A stretch of 36,795 nucleotides of DNA from an uncultured Oscillospiraceae bacterium (GCA_934591725.1 CAKTPR010000007.1:1-36795); one strand, 5' to 3'. Counted from the first letter of the stretch, positions 14,883 to 22,762 are shown. Numbers and translations are program-made. The notes: generated by a model not told the origin, from the letters alone.

Positions 14883-16262
14883 CTAAATGGCCGAGGTTTT
14901 CACTTCTACTGATTTCCCGTCAGCAGTGCAGTCTATAAGATATAACGGACGATAAAACCCCTTGCTGTCAATATCGTACTGAACTTCGCACTTAAGACAA
15001 ATAAGCTCGTCCACTGTCTCAATGTCTAAGTTCCCCGAACTCATGAGACCGCGAGAAAGGTTTCTGGCGATTCCTTCGCATGATATACCGACCTCCCGAC
15101 TTGTGGCTTGCAGGATGGTGACTTCATATTCCAGCTCATACAGCGTGTCACCCTTAATTTTCCACGTGACGGTACCGCAATATGAGAAGCCGTCAGCTTC
15201 CACAAAATCATATTTCAGGGTGTGTTCGTCGTAATTGTTATAACTTTTAGTATTAAATTCTGAGGCTTTCGGGACAAATATGCCCATATTGAGCAGTAGC
15301 TCGCGCATGCGCTGATCTGGTGCAGAATCGCTTTCGTCAAGCTCGACACCGCGCCCCATCGTGCGGAACGAAAAGTATCCGGAATCCCAGCACCAGATGT
15401 AATATGATTGAACGGTTCCGTGATAGACAATAACTGTGTCGTAAGGATCATAGGTGGAATAGTCTATCTCCTCATGCAGAGCGTCGAACACTGCCTGACA
15501 GCGCTGATTCTGGGTATCCTTATTCAGTGTCAAGGTCTTATAGATGGTGAACTGCCCGCCTAATTGATTTTCAATCGCCGAGCAGTCGATGCTTCGCACG
15601 CGTAGCCGCTCAGTGTTGAAGTCCTCTTTTATATACCCGTATGGTCTGGCGGTATATGCAGCAATCGCCACGCAGATGACTACGGCGGGTAGAACAGCTA
15701 CTATTGCCGGTTTATATACTGCCTTGTGGCTACGCAGATTTTCCCATAAAATATATATGGAAAGTCCCCACAGACCACCCAAGGTGTTTGCAAGTAAATC
15801 GTCTATGTCGGCGATGCCGATAGAGAAGATGAATTGAGCTGTTTCATTGAAGACTGATACCAGAACTAATTGTAGCAGAACACGGAGATAAAACCGGGCT
15901 CTGCCTTTGTTGATGTAAGCAAGGATTATTCCCAGAGGGACATAGGCCGCAAAGTTCAGGAGAATCTGCCACAGCGCATCCAGCCCATATGCTATGAAAT
16001 CGCCGACCCAAGAGAAAACGTGAAAGTCATATACGTGGTTTGACGATGTCGCAATTAAAAAATCAGGGTTTTTACAGAGGGATACAAGCTCCAACGAGAT
16101 ACAATACCAGATTATAATGAACAGCTTTACGGTATTGCGTTGTTTGAAACTGGTGGAGGAACCGGGAACAGCTCTTATAATTGCGAATACCAACAGAGTA
16201 ATGGCGAGGGCTGCAATTAGCAGCCCTAAGCCTTTGGATAAATAGCTGTAAAACGATATCAT
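14883..16262 (-). CDS. VanZ-like membrane protein with C-terminal extracytoplasmic domain
   Basis: 459 residues. The N-terminal 210 residues hold about six membrane helices and the VanZ signature: LNFAAYVPLGIILAY, then ETAQFIFSIGIADIDDLLAN, then TLGGLWG. VanZ proteins are linked to low-level teicoplanin and lipoglycopeptide resistance and to cell-envelope changes. The remaining 245 residues form a soluble domain not found in ordinary VanZ proteins (about 160-200 residues); I do not recognise it. It starts only 15 nt after the secreted-protein gene upstream and lacks a strong ribosome site, which suggests coupled translation. Confidence 0.78.
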   Translation of the reverse strand: MISFYSYLSKGLGLLIAALAITLLVFAIIRAVPGSSTSFKQRNTVKLFIIIWYCISLELVSLCKNPDFLIATSSNHVYDFHVFSWVGDFIAYGLDALWQILLNFAAYVPLGIILAYINKGRARFYLRVLLQLVLVSVFNETAQFIFSIGIADIDDLLANTLGGLWGLSIYILWENLRSHKAVYKPAIVAVLPAVVICVAIAAYTARPYGYIKEDFNTERLRVRSIDCSAIENQLGGQFTIYKTLTLNKDTQNQRCQAVFDALHEEIDYSTYDPYDTVIVYHGTVQSYYIWCWDSGYFSFRTMGRGVELDESDSAPDQRMRELLLNMGIFVPKASEFNTKSYNNYDEHTLKYDFVEADGFSYCGTVTWKIKGDTLYELEYEVTILQATSREVGISCEGIARNLSRGLMSSGNLDIETVDELICLKCEVQYDIDSKGFYRPLYLIDCTADGKSVEVKTSAI

Positions 16263-16277
16263 ATTATACTACGACGT

Positions 16278-16826
16278 TCAATATGCATAAGAGACATATA
16301 TGTTTCCGGAAGCACGGGCAGTATAATCAGTTCTGAAGAAAACGCAGTAGTTATGGTCGGCATATGTATTGTAAGATGCATATGCTTCATTTGAAGATGA
16401 GCTAGAGGAAAAGCTGTAACTTTTGGCGGCGCCAACCATTGAACGGGTTGTCATGTCATACAGATAGAACACAAAATTGCAATTGCTAGTAACGGACACA
16501 TTGTCAAAACTAACATAGTATTTTGTGTGGCCTGTAAAATAATAGTTTGTGTAGAGCCCTCCCGATACGCCGGAAAAGCTTCCAGAGTATGGAGAAGTAC
16601 CGTCAAACTCGTATGCTTCCGTGGGCAGAGTACTGCCGCGAGTTACTATTACATTCGGATTCAATGCGTTAGGTCTGGAGATTAGCTGCTGAGGCACGCT
16701 CGGTACTATGTTTTGCTCGGAGCTGGCAATATAACCGTTGTCGGTGTTGTCATAATCAGCAAAAGCTGTTGCGGAGCAAGAAAGAACTAAAGCTATAGCA
16801 AGGATCGATGCAATAAATTTTTTCAT
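16278..16826 (-). CDS. Secreted beta-rich protein of unknown function
   Basis: 182 residues. The signal peptide MKKFIASILAIALVLSCSATAFA is followed by a mature region rich in Tyr, Ser and Asn with alternating strands and a serine run (SFSSSSSSNE). The Cys in the signal has no lipobox context, so release rather than lipid anchoring is likely. No family recognised. The start at ATG 16826 is set by GGAGG 6-7 nt upstream; a longer in-frame extension starting at 16937 lacks a signal peptide. It is the first gene after agrD and may be the first target or effector of the peptide signal (inference). Confidence 0.7.
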   Translation of the reverse strand: MKKFIASILAIALVLSCSATAFADYDNTDNGYIASSEQNIVPSVPQQLISRPNALNPNVIVTRGSTLPTEAYEFDGTSPYSGSFSGVSGGLYTNYYFTGHTKYYVSFDNVSVTSNCNFVFYLYDMTTRSMVGAAKSYSFSSSSSSNEAYASYNTYADHNYCVFFRTDYTARASGNIYVSYAY

Positions 16827-17089
16827 TTTTACCTCCAATTCATCATTTGCTTTCAAACTACATGAAAACGGTAAATTAAGTTCGGCTGCTATAACGACTA
16901 CCCTCCTCCGTGGATGTTTTATAAAATTACCCGCCATAGGATCGGCCTTGAATAATTTTAATCTTCACAAAATTAATCTACTGTTTTCAATTCAAATTCC
17001 AATTTGTGAGTAGCCGGGGTGTTTCTGAAAATAACATATAACGAGGGCGTGTAAATAAGAGGGGCTCTTTAGCTCTGTTTTGTGCGTGT
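16827..17089. other. Leader region between agrD and the secreted-protein gene
   Basis: 263 nt, AT-rich, with no gene visible. A ribosome site for the secreted protein is near 16833-16837. I see no clean promoter or terminator, so the secreted cluster could be read through from agrBD or use an activator-dependent promoter. Confidence 0.4.
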
Positions 17090-17251
17090 TTATTTCTTTT
17101 TAGCGCTCATCTTATCTGCGGACTTTGCGACGATTTTGCTCGGGCGTTCCGGCTGATAAAGTGTGCCGTAACATGCAGGCGGCCATCCGTAGCGTTCCGA
17201 GATAGTGACCTGCTTTATGAAGCCGGACGCGATTTTTGCAGATTTTTTCAT
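17090..17251 (-). CDS. agrD: AgrD-like autoinducing peptide precursor
   Basis: 53 residues, too short for routine gene calls. The order is a basic N-terminal leader (MKKSAKIASGFIKQV), a core YGWPPACYGTLYQPERP, and a Lys-rich charged tail. By alignment with staphylococcal AgrD, where CDFIM precedes DEVEVPK, the predicted ring is the five residues CYGTL, closed by a thiolactone from the Cys. YQPERPSK is the recognition tail removed by AgrB. The YQP..P tail is typical of clostridial precursors. Its ATG overlaps the agrB TGA (ATGA), so translation is coupled, and AAGGAG is 8-9 nt upstream. The N-terminal end of the mature peptide cannot be fixed from sequence. Confidence 0.9.
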   Translation of the reverse strand: MKKSAKIASGFIKQVTISERYGWPPACYGTLYQPERPSKIVAKSADKMSAKKK

Positions 17252-17835
17252 GATTGACTCTCCTTTTTATTTTTTGTTATTTGAATTATTGCTGTGAACA
17301 CAGCAAATAAAACACCACAAAAGCTGCCGGTAAATACGCGCAGGTCGTGAACGCATAAACTTATACACTGCGCTAAAATGATTATGCACAGCAGAACATT
17401 TTTTCGGCGGTTGTTTGCAAGCTGCTCGGCAGATGTGAAGTGTGCTTGCGGAGGATAAATCGGCTTTATCAGCAAACCGGTAATTACTGCTGCTGCGTCA
17501 GTAAAAATCAAGATGGTCTGCGGCAGATATGCAGCTATGTCATCTACAAACAAACTGACGAATACAACTAACAGAATACTTAGTGTGAAGCAAACACCTG
17601 CACTTCGGGCATGGCACCCGCCTATACGCCGTCTTATAAGATAAAACGGCAGGAGAAAAGACAAGGTTTCGATAAGGAGGCCGAATATACCAGCCCATAG
17701 AAGCACAACTGCTATATACAGCAAAACACTTATTCTTTTTTCGAGTGCGTATATACACCACTCGCAGTTTTCTTCGTCTATCCAGCCTCTTTCACAGGAG
17801 GCTCTTGCGAGTCTGACTGCCGCGTTATGAATCAT
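17248..17835 (-). CDS. agrB: AgrB-like peptide-processing membrane protease
   Basis: 195 residues with about five membrane helices. AgrB cuts the C-terminal tail from AgrD and forms the thiolactone ring. The catalytic pair is visible in GGCHARSAGVC: His75 and Cys82, seven residues apart as in the S. aureus His77/Cys84 pair. The start at ATG 17835 follows AGGTGAG by about 5 nt and gives an N terminus like other AgrB proteins; an in-frame GTG at 17862 is possible. It overlaps agrD by 4 nt. A terminator after agrC separates it from the sensor genes, so agrBD is probably a separate transcript from the 17.86-17.91 kb gap. Confidence 0.93.
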   Translation of the reverse strand: MIHNAAVRLARASCERGWIDEENCEWCIYALEKRISVLLYIAVVLLWAGIFGLLIETLSFLLPFYLIRRRIGGCHARSAGVCFTLSILLVVFVSLFVDDIAAYLPQTILIFTDAAAVITGLLIKPIYPPQAHFTSAEQLANNRRKNVLLCIIILAQCISLCVHDLRVFTGSFCGVLFAVFTAIIQITKNKKESQS

Positions 17836-17913
17836 ATTTCTCACCTGATGCAATGCTATCACATAAAAACGGCTTTGTGTAAAAAGTGTCGTAAGACCCG
17901 GTTTTTTGCCGTG

Positions 17914-17956
17914 AAAAAGGGGTAAGCACCGGGAAACTTATGTCCCCGGTGCTTAC
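17914..17956 (-). terminator. Terminator at the end of agrC
   Basis: A 12-bp stem (17922-17933 with 17945-17956) includes the agrC stop codon region and is followed on the minus strand by a CCC then TTTTT tract (17914-17918). It isolates agrA-agrC from agrB-agrD. Confidence 0.88.
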
Positions 17957-19269
17957 GTCATCAGTTGTAATGTGAACGACAATGTGCGTTCACGTTCGTT
18001 GTACTCAAACAAATAGTATGCGGAATGTCTTTCCAACACAGCGATTATATTTTGGATACCGTAGCCATGTTCAGCGGTTTTAGCCTTGGTAGTAACAATG
18101 CGGTTATTCCTTATCTCCACCGGAGAGGCGGTCGGGTTCTCAATACGCAGATATGCGGATTGCGGCTCGACCTTCATATTGAGCCTGATATAACGCTCTC
18201 TGCCGTCTTCAATTCTTTCACAGGCTTCTATTGCGTTGTCGATCAGATTTGACAGCACGATTATAAGCTCATCATCGGGCAGGGGAAATTTTGAAAGGTC
18301 GTCCAACTGCGGCATAAAATGAATATTGACTCTTTCTGCTGCGGCAAGCTTCTGATTCAGAATAATATCGACCGCGGTTCGGTGGGTATTTATCATCGTT
18401 GAGCTCGCAGTATCAAAATGCTGTAGTCTTTCAATATAATCTATCATTTCCGAACGCGAGGTCTCGCGCTCAGCAAAGCCGCGCAGTACGATCAGAAGAT
18501 TTTTGAAGTCATGTGTCTGCTTGCGCTGCTGTTCGTATGCTCTTTTCCATGTCTCTACGCTTTCGAGCGCGGCTTTCATACTGCGGCGCAGTATGAGCTG
18601 ATCTTTTGCTTTCTTCCGCTGCTGTTCAAAATAATTAAGAATAAAAATTGATGTAACGTCCAGAATGAGCAGGACGGCATTGCATATCAGCAGCTCATGG
18701 GCGACAAGCGGATATAAGTAGAATATCCGCAGGAGCATGATCGATATGACTATAGTAGTCAGAGGGAAAATCAATACCCTAAGCCAGTCCGAAACCGATG
18801 CCGCATTATGTTCAAAGTGGTGTTTTAGCCATATGTTCAGAGTCGTTATGCCGAATAACTCAAATATTTTTATGCTAAGCGAGACGAGGTAGTACGAATC
18901 GGGGTCATTCAAGACGAGCGTGATTCTGTCTCCGATAATTGAGCCGAGGAGAGAAATCATTGAATTATCGCATATCGTTAAATAGGCAAGCCAGAAGATC
19001 ACAGGAAACAGGCATTTCACGAAACTGACGCGAAAGCTGAAAAACATCCAGATAATCATTGTTACAGCAAGAGTACAGTTTTTTATCCAGAAATTATCCC
19101 AGAAGAAAAACATGACAACGTTGTTTACTAATGCAGCGATTATGAAGGACAGAATTTCAATCACGAGGGGACGCTTGCTCTCAAATAACCCGTTTATTAA
19201 AATATACAGCATTGTATACTCAAGAAAAACCAACGCCGTATTAAGCATGTTTGCAACCGTAATCGTCAT
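17953..19269 (-). CDS. agrC: AgrC-like sensor histidine kinase (GHKL type)
   Basis: 438 residues. The N-terminal half has six or more membrane helices that should form the peptide sensor. The kinase half has the H-box QTHDFKNLLIVLRG, the N-box NLIDNAIEAC and a G-box HGYGIQNI, the layout of HPK10/AgrC kinases. The start ATG 19269 overlaps the TGA of the upstream regulator gene (ATGA), so the pair is coupled. An in-frame ATG 18 nt earlier would overlap further. Its expected ligand is the cyclic peptide made from the agrD product next door. Confidence 0.92.
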   Translation of the reverse strand: MTITVANMLNTALVFLEYTMLYILINGLFESKRPLVIEILSFIIAALVNNVVMFFFWDNFWIKNCTLAVTMIIWMFFSFRVSFVKCLFPVIFWLAYLTICDNSMISLLGSIIGDRITLVLNDPDSYYLVSLSIKIFELFGITTLNIWLKHHFEHNAASVSDWLRVLIFPLTTIVISIMLLRIFYLYPLVAHELLICNAVLLILDVTSIFILNYFEQQRKKAKDQLILRRSMKAALESVETWKRAYEQQRKQTHDFKNLLIVLRGFAERETSRSEMIDYIERLQHFDTASSTMINTHRTAVDIILNQKLAAAERVNIHFMPQLDDLSKFPLPDDELIIVLSNLIDNAIEACERIEDGRERYIRLNMKVEPQSAYLRIENPTASPVEIRNNRIVTTKAKTAEHGYGIQNIIAVLERHSAYYLFEYNERERTLSFTLQLMT

Positions 19270-19979
19270 AAGTGCAGCCCTTTCCATTGCAAAAAGGCGG
19301 TCTGAATCTCCTTATAGTTGAGCTCGGAAGCCTTAAGTACCTCTCCGTTGCTCATATACACATGATAGTTGTTGATCTTTAATATGTGCGTCATGTTGGC
19401 TATAAAGCTCTTTTGCAGTTTCAGGAAGCCCTTATCCTTCAGCTCATCGCCATAGCTCGCCAATCTGCCGACAGCATGTATTACGTGGTATTCCGTTTCT
19501 GTGTGGAACAGGACTTCCCGTCCAGCGGTTCCCTCGATATAAAGGATTCTGTTTATCGGCAAGGTGATGATCTCGCTTTTTGTGCGGATAGAGATTGTCC
19601 TTGAAGATTCGGTCAGTTTTTGATGCACGTCACACATAACACCGCAGAGCTCCGAATCCAAGCGCTGCTTCAGAAGATACCTGAATGCGTTTACACGGTA
19701 TCCTTCCGGAGCGTATTCTATGTAAGATGTTACAAAAACAATTATGATTTCCGGGAATTTTGCTCTGAGCTGTCCGGCGACCTCAAGCCCGTTAATTTGC
19801 GGCATATCAATGTCCAGAAAAACGACCTGCGTTTTGGATAGGTCTGCTTGCAGAATCGCTGCGGGGGATGTATAAACAGTGGTTTTCAGCGGCCAATCTT
19901 TTTTGGCGCAGATGCTTTCAATATTCGATTTTAATTCCTGCGCTACTGCGGCGTAGTCATCGCATATTGCTATTATCAT
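19266..19979 (-). CDS. agrA: AgrA-like response regulator with LytTR DNA-binding domain
   Basis: 237 residues. The receiver domain has the acidic pair in IAICDDY, the phospho-acceptor Asp in VVFLDIDMP, the Thr in FVTSY and the Lys in YLLKQ. The second half (about 135-235) is a LytTR domain (SEIITLPINRILYIEG, then GFLKLQKSFIANM), which binds direct repeats upstream of target genes. ATG 19979 is preferred because it gives the normal receiver start and follows AAGGTG; the earlier in-frame ATG 20018 lies inside the -10 region of the promoter. It precedes agrC on the same transcript. Confidence 0.92.
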   Translation of the reverse strand: MIIAICDDYAAVAQELKSNIESICAKKDWPLKTTVYTSPAAILQADLSKTQVVFLDIDMPQINGLEVAGQLRAKFPEIIIVFVTSYIEYAPEGYRVNAFRYLLKQRLDSELCGVMCDVHQKLTESSRTISIRTKSEIITLPINRILYIEGTAGREVLFHTETEYHVIHAVGRLASYGDELKDKGFLKLQKSFIANMTHILKINNYHVYMSNGEVLKASELNYKEIQTAFLQWKGLHL

Positions 19980-20013
19980 GATGTCACACACCTTTGAGCG
20001 GATTAATGATTTT

Positions 20014-20042
20014 ACCATAGTTCAATTTTCCTCGTTTGTCAA
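20014..20042 (-). promoter_or_regulatory. Promoter of agrA-agrC
   Basis: Minus strand TTGACA (20037-20042), 17-nt spacer, TATGGT (20014-20019). It is a consensus -35 with a moderate -10, followed by a 35-nt leader to the agrA start. Confidence 0.7.
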
Positions 20043-20087
20043 ATAATAAAAGTGCATAAACCTGCTTTATTTGCAGCAATGCGAATC

Positions 20088-20120
20088 ATTAGCACAATTA
20101 TCGGGGAATAATGTGCTAAT
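20088..20120. promoter_or_regulatory. Inverted repeat, candidate operator between agrA and the XRE gene
   Basis: ATTAGCACA and TGTGCTAAT (20088-20096, 20112-20120) face each other across 15 nt, with an inner ATTAT/ATAAT match. It lies in the divergent region, about 50 nt before the XRE gene and 45 nt upstream of the agrA promoter, so the XRE protein could bind it and link both genes. This is inference from position and symmetry. Confidence 0.55.
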
Positions 20121-20168
20121 GTCAAGAAAAATGCTGGTTATTACCACACTGTGAGCAGGTAGTTTTAT

Positions 20169-20414
20169 TTGAAGATATATGATTATAACGGAAAAAAGAA
20201 TATATGCGGCCAGCGCGTATATGAAGCGCGTACACGCGCGCATATTACGCAGCTTGACTTGGCTGCAAAGCTGCAAGTTTCCGGAGTTAATATCGAGCGC
20301 GATTCCATCAGTAAAATAGAAAGCTGTAAGCGCTTTGTCGCAGATTACGAGGTCGTTGCACTCGCAAAGATTCTTAACGTATCTGTACTGTGGCTGCTTG
20401 GTATTGAAGAATAA
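20169..20414 (+). CDS. XRE-family helix-turn-helix regulator
   Basis: 81 residues with a Cro/CI-type HTH: GQRVYEARTRAHITQLDLAAKL, then SISKIES and VVALAKILNVSVLWLLG. The start appears to be TTG 20169, with AGCAGGT at 20154-20160 about 8 nt upstream; no in-frame ATG or GTG fits. It is encoded divergently from agrA and convergent with the NlpC/P60 gene, and it ends just before a palindrome. A role as repressor of ICE or agr promoters is likely but unproven. Confidence 0.8.
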   Translation: MKIYDYNGKKNICGQRVYEARTRAHITQLDLAAKLQVSGVNIERDSISKIESCKRFVADYEVVALAKILNVSVLWLLGIEE

Positions 20415-20423
20415 TTTGGCCTA

Positions 20424-20454
20424 AAAAACTCTTCTCACGGTGAGAAGAGTTTTT
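20424..20454. repeat. ICE palindrome, copy 3 (variant with paired changes)
   Basis: Perfect 15-nt arms around a central G. The left arm reads AAAAACTCTTCTCAC instead of AAAAATACTTCTCAC, and the right arm carries the matching complementary changes. It lies between two convergent genes, 10 nt past the XRE stop, and contains part of the NlpC/P60 stop codon. Confidence 0.88.
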
Positions 20455-22138
20455 AGTACCATTGCGGCCTTGCTGTAATGCCGAAAAAACCATCCATACC
20501 GGTAATCACAACATTGTTGTATCCACCGCCGGTGCAATGGATTATGAGCAAGTTGCCGTTGTCATCACGCCCGCCGACGATCCCGACATGACCAATATCG
20601 GATGCAAACACAAGGTCGCCCGGGAGCGCTTCACTCTCGGATATAACATAGCAGTTATTCAACTGTGCCTGCGTTCCGCCGTTACCTCCGCTCGGATAAT
20701 ACTGTCCGTCCGTTGCGTTGTAAAATGCCCAGTCTACAAAGCCGGAACAGTCAAGCCCATACGGCCTGTATGTGCCGGTAGACTGGCTCCCCTCTGATGT
20801 GACCTTCATGGTCGTGCCCCATCTGTAATCCCAACCGAGAGTAAGGGACTTGCCGCCCCAAAAGTAGTTGACTTTGCCAACGAGCGACAGTGCGGCTTTG
20901 ACCACTGCGCGGCGTTCTTCATCCAGATCGTCGGGCAGATTTTTCAACAGTTCTACGGCGTCGGCCTGAGTTATAGTCAGGTCGGACATGAGCCCTTTCA
21001 ACAGTGTCGGATCACTGAGCAGTTCATCAAGCGCTTTGTTTTGGGCTTTTGAAAAGGCATACGCGCTGCGCATATCATCAGCGGTTTTGTGCCCGATAGT
21101 GATTTTCAGTGTGTTCTTCACTATAATGCCGCCGATGTTATCCGGGTCATCATCTTCTGTCTCAACGGTTTCTATTTCAAAATCGAGGGTCACCATGTCC
21201 CAAAACACGGAGCGCAGCAAAGAGATACGCTTTTCGTCCATTGTAGCAACGTCAATACCGTTTTTCCCGCCAGCGACTTTGCACGCAAATACGGCGACGA
21301 CCTCCCGCCAATCCGGCGCATCACCGTTTACTATTATTTCTTCAAACTCGCCGTCCTGTATTTCGTCAAGGCGCGCGGCATACTCGGCATTGATTTTGGC
21401 AACTGCCGCATTTAGCTGTATTGCACCGTCACCCTGCGGCTCATTTGCAAACAGGATGCCGAACGGGGATGCCGCGATACCCGCAATCAGCATGAGCGCG
21501 CACACAGCAATGATTATCACGCCACCGGCAGCCGAAAGCACCACAGAGCTTGCAGCTCTGGTGGTGCTTTTTGTCAACGCGGCAGCAAGACGCTGTATGA
21601 GTTTTTCTTCGGTCTTGGCTCTTCCGTTGCGCAGGCGGGTCAGCTTTTTGTGCTGAACATATTTCTTGCGCTGCTCCGTACCTGTCGGTTTGGCCGGGGC
21701 CGGAGTAGCGCTGGCTTTGGGCAAAGAGCTTTTTGATTTTACATCCTGCTTTGCGGATAGCCCGCTATCATGCTCCGCGCTCTGCGCCGGTAAACTGTCG
21801 GGGGCATTTGCGCTTTGTCTATGACGCAGTCTCTCTTTTGCGTTCATAACGGCTACCCTGCGCATTTTCTCCTGCAGTGTATTGTCTGCCGCAGCGGAAC
21901 CACGCCGCCGCATACTTTGTATTTGCGCTGCGCCAAGCCCGACGGCAGTTTGCGTCATTTCAGCGGCGAAAAGCTCTGCCTTATCGACCGGGGATTCGCT
22001 GCTGTTTTGCCGCTTTGCCTTTTCTATGATTCTATACTTCGCGGCGGCCTTTGTCAGTCTGCTTGCCGGTCTGCCGCGTATGTTTTTCACCTTTTCCCGG
22101 ACTATAACGATCCGGGCTTTTTCTTTAATATCGGTCAT
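20453..22138 (-). CDS. NlpC/P60 peptidoglycan hydrolase of the conjugation system (CD1108-like)
   Basis: 561 residues. A long basic, Ala/Lys/Arg-rich N-terminal region (about 1-200) is followed by one membrane helix (VIIIAVCALMLIAGIAASPF). A middle domain begins DWREVVAVFACKVAGG, and the C-terminal NlpC/P60 domain has the Cys in LDCSGFVDW, the His in IGHVGIVGG and a third polar position in LIIHCTGGG. It resembles the CD1108-type mobile-element proteins that open peptidoglycan for the transfer channel. ATG 22138 follows GGAGAG; the preceding small gene ends one base before it. Confidence 0.88.
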   Translation of the reverse strand: MTDIKEKARIVIVREKVKNIRGRPASRLTKAAAKYRIIEKAKRQNSSESPVDKAELFAAEMTQTAVGLGAAQIQSMRRRGSAAADNTLQEKMRRVAVMNAKERLRHRQSANAPDSLPAQSAEHDSGLSAKQDVKSKSSLPKASATPAPAKPTGTEQRKKYVQHKKLTRLRNGRAKTEEKLIQRLAAALTKSTTRAASSVVLSAAGGVIIIAVCALMLIAGIAASPFGILFANEPQGDGAIQLNAAVAKINAEYAARLDEIQDGEFEEIIVNGDAPDWREVVAVFACKVAGGKNGIDVATMDEKRISLLRSVFWDMVTLDFEIETVETEDDDPDNIGGIIVKNTLKITIGHKTADDMRSAYAFSKAQNKALDELLSDPTLLKGLMSDLTITQADAVELLKNLPDDLDEERRAVVKAALSLVGKVNYFWGGKSLTLGWDYRWGTTMKVTSEGSQSTGTYRPYGLDCSGFVDWAFYNATDGQYYPSGGNGGTQAQLNNCYVISESEALPGDLVFASDIGHVGIVGGRDDNGNLLIIHCTGGGYNNVVITGMDGFFGITARPQWY

Positions 22139-22139
22139 A

Positions 22140-22391
22140 TTACTCTCCACAACTGTCTTGCGCTGCACCTGCAACGCGTTCAGCGAGATACAATATCAAT
22201 TCCTCAGGCGTTGGCACTTCGCCCTCGCAGGGGATTTCTTTCCAACGCATTTTAATCACTGGGTCTGGACTCAAAAGCCCGCTTATCATCGCTTCCTGAA
22301 TTCGCAGCCGCACTTGCTGCACTGTAATTCCGTCACGTATTGCCAATTGCTTCATTGCATTTTCGACTATAGCTCTCTGCTTATTATCCAT
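22140..22391 (-). CDS. Small conserved ICE protein, first gene of the NlpC/P60 transcript
   Basis: 83 residues with no membrane segment or signal. It begins MDNKQRAIVENAMKQLA and contains VQQVRLRIQEAM and VPTPEELILYLAERV, a mostly helical acidic protein. Similar short proteins are common in Clostridia ICEs; I do not know a function. The ribosome site GGAGG is 8 nt upstream. A strong promoter with repeated operators lies about 75 nt upstream, and the NlpC/P60 gene begins one base after its stop. Confidence 0.7.
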   Translation of the reverse strand: MDNKQRAIVENAMKQLAIRDGITVQQVRLRIQEAMISGLLSPDPVIKMRWKEIPCEGEVPTPEELILYLAERVAGAAQDSCGE

Positions 22392-22433
22392 AACACAGCC
22401 TCCGAACAGCTCTACATATCAGATTGATCCTAT

Positions 22434-22493
22434 ATAGGCAATATTGCCGATAACACTTTAGCTCAATTATAGGCAATAATAGCGATATGTCAA
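22434..22493 (-). promoter_or_regulatory. Promoter with two direct-repeat operators between the NlpC/P60 operon and a divergent XRE gene
   Basis: The minus-strand promoter is TTGACA (22488-22493), a 16-nt spacer and TATAAT (22466-22471), both consensus. A 19-nt element starting ATAGGCAATA occurs twice, at 22434-22452 and 22469-22487, exactly 35 nt apart. The second copy fills the spacer and overlaps the -10. The first includes the 12-nt palindrome GGCAATATTGCC. The divergent XRE gene at 22512 is the likely source of the binding protein. A rightward promoter (TTGCCG 22444, TTATAG 22467) overlaps the same DNA. Confidence 0.8.
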
Positions 22494-22511
22494 GTGAGGG
22501 AGGATGCGCCG

Positions 22512-22718
22512 GTGATTTCATATGAGCCATTATGGAAGACCATGGCCGAAAAGAAGGCCACAACTTACACGCTCGAATGTAAAGGCAATATAAGCAGTTC
22601 ATCAATAAGGCGTATCAAGGCCGGAGAATCTATCTCGACTAACACGCTTGATGCAATATGCGAAATACTTGATTGCAGCATTTCAGACATAATCGAATAT
22701 AAGAAAGAAGCAAAATAG
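22512..22718 (+). CDS. Small XRE/Cro-type regulator
   Basis: 68 residues with a compact HTH: MAEKKATTYTLECKGNISSS, then IRRIKAGESISTNTLDAICEIL and CSISDIIEY. The start is taken as GTG 22512, about 9 nt after GGGAGG; a GTG at 22494 precedes that site. It diverges from the NlpC/P60 operon, whose promoter holds paired operators, so it is probably the repressor of that operon and of itself. Confidence 0.8.
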   Translation: MISYEPLWKTMAEKKATTYTLECKGNISSSSIRRIKAGESISTNTLDAICEILDCSISDIIEYKKEAK

Positions 22719-22753
22719 CCCAAAGCTCTACTGACAAGTGAACTTCGGGCTAT
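22715..22753 (+). terminator. Hairpin at the end of the small XRE gene
   Basis: ATAGCCC (22715-22721) pairs with GGGCTAT (22747-22753), extended by AAG/CTT across one mismatch. It overlaps the XRE stop codon. An ICE palindrome follows 10 nt later. Confidence 0.6.
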
Positions 22754-22762
22754 GTGCTTGCG

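Noticed and set aside
17248..20018. Lanthipeptide or other bacteriocin locus
   Set aside because: No modification enzyme or dedicated ABC exporter is present; the membrane protease has the AgrB His/Cys spacing and the peptide has the AgrD tail.
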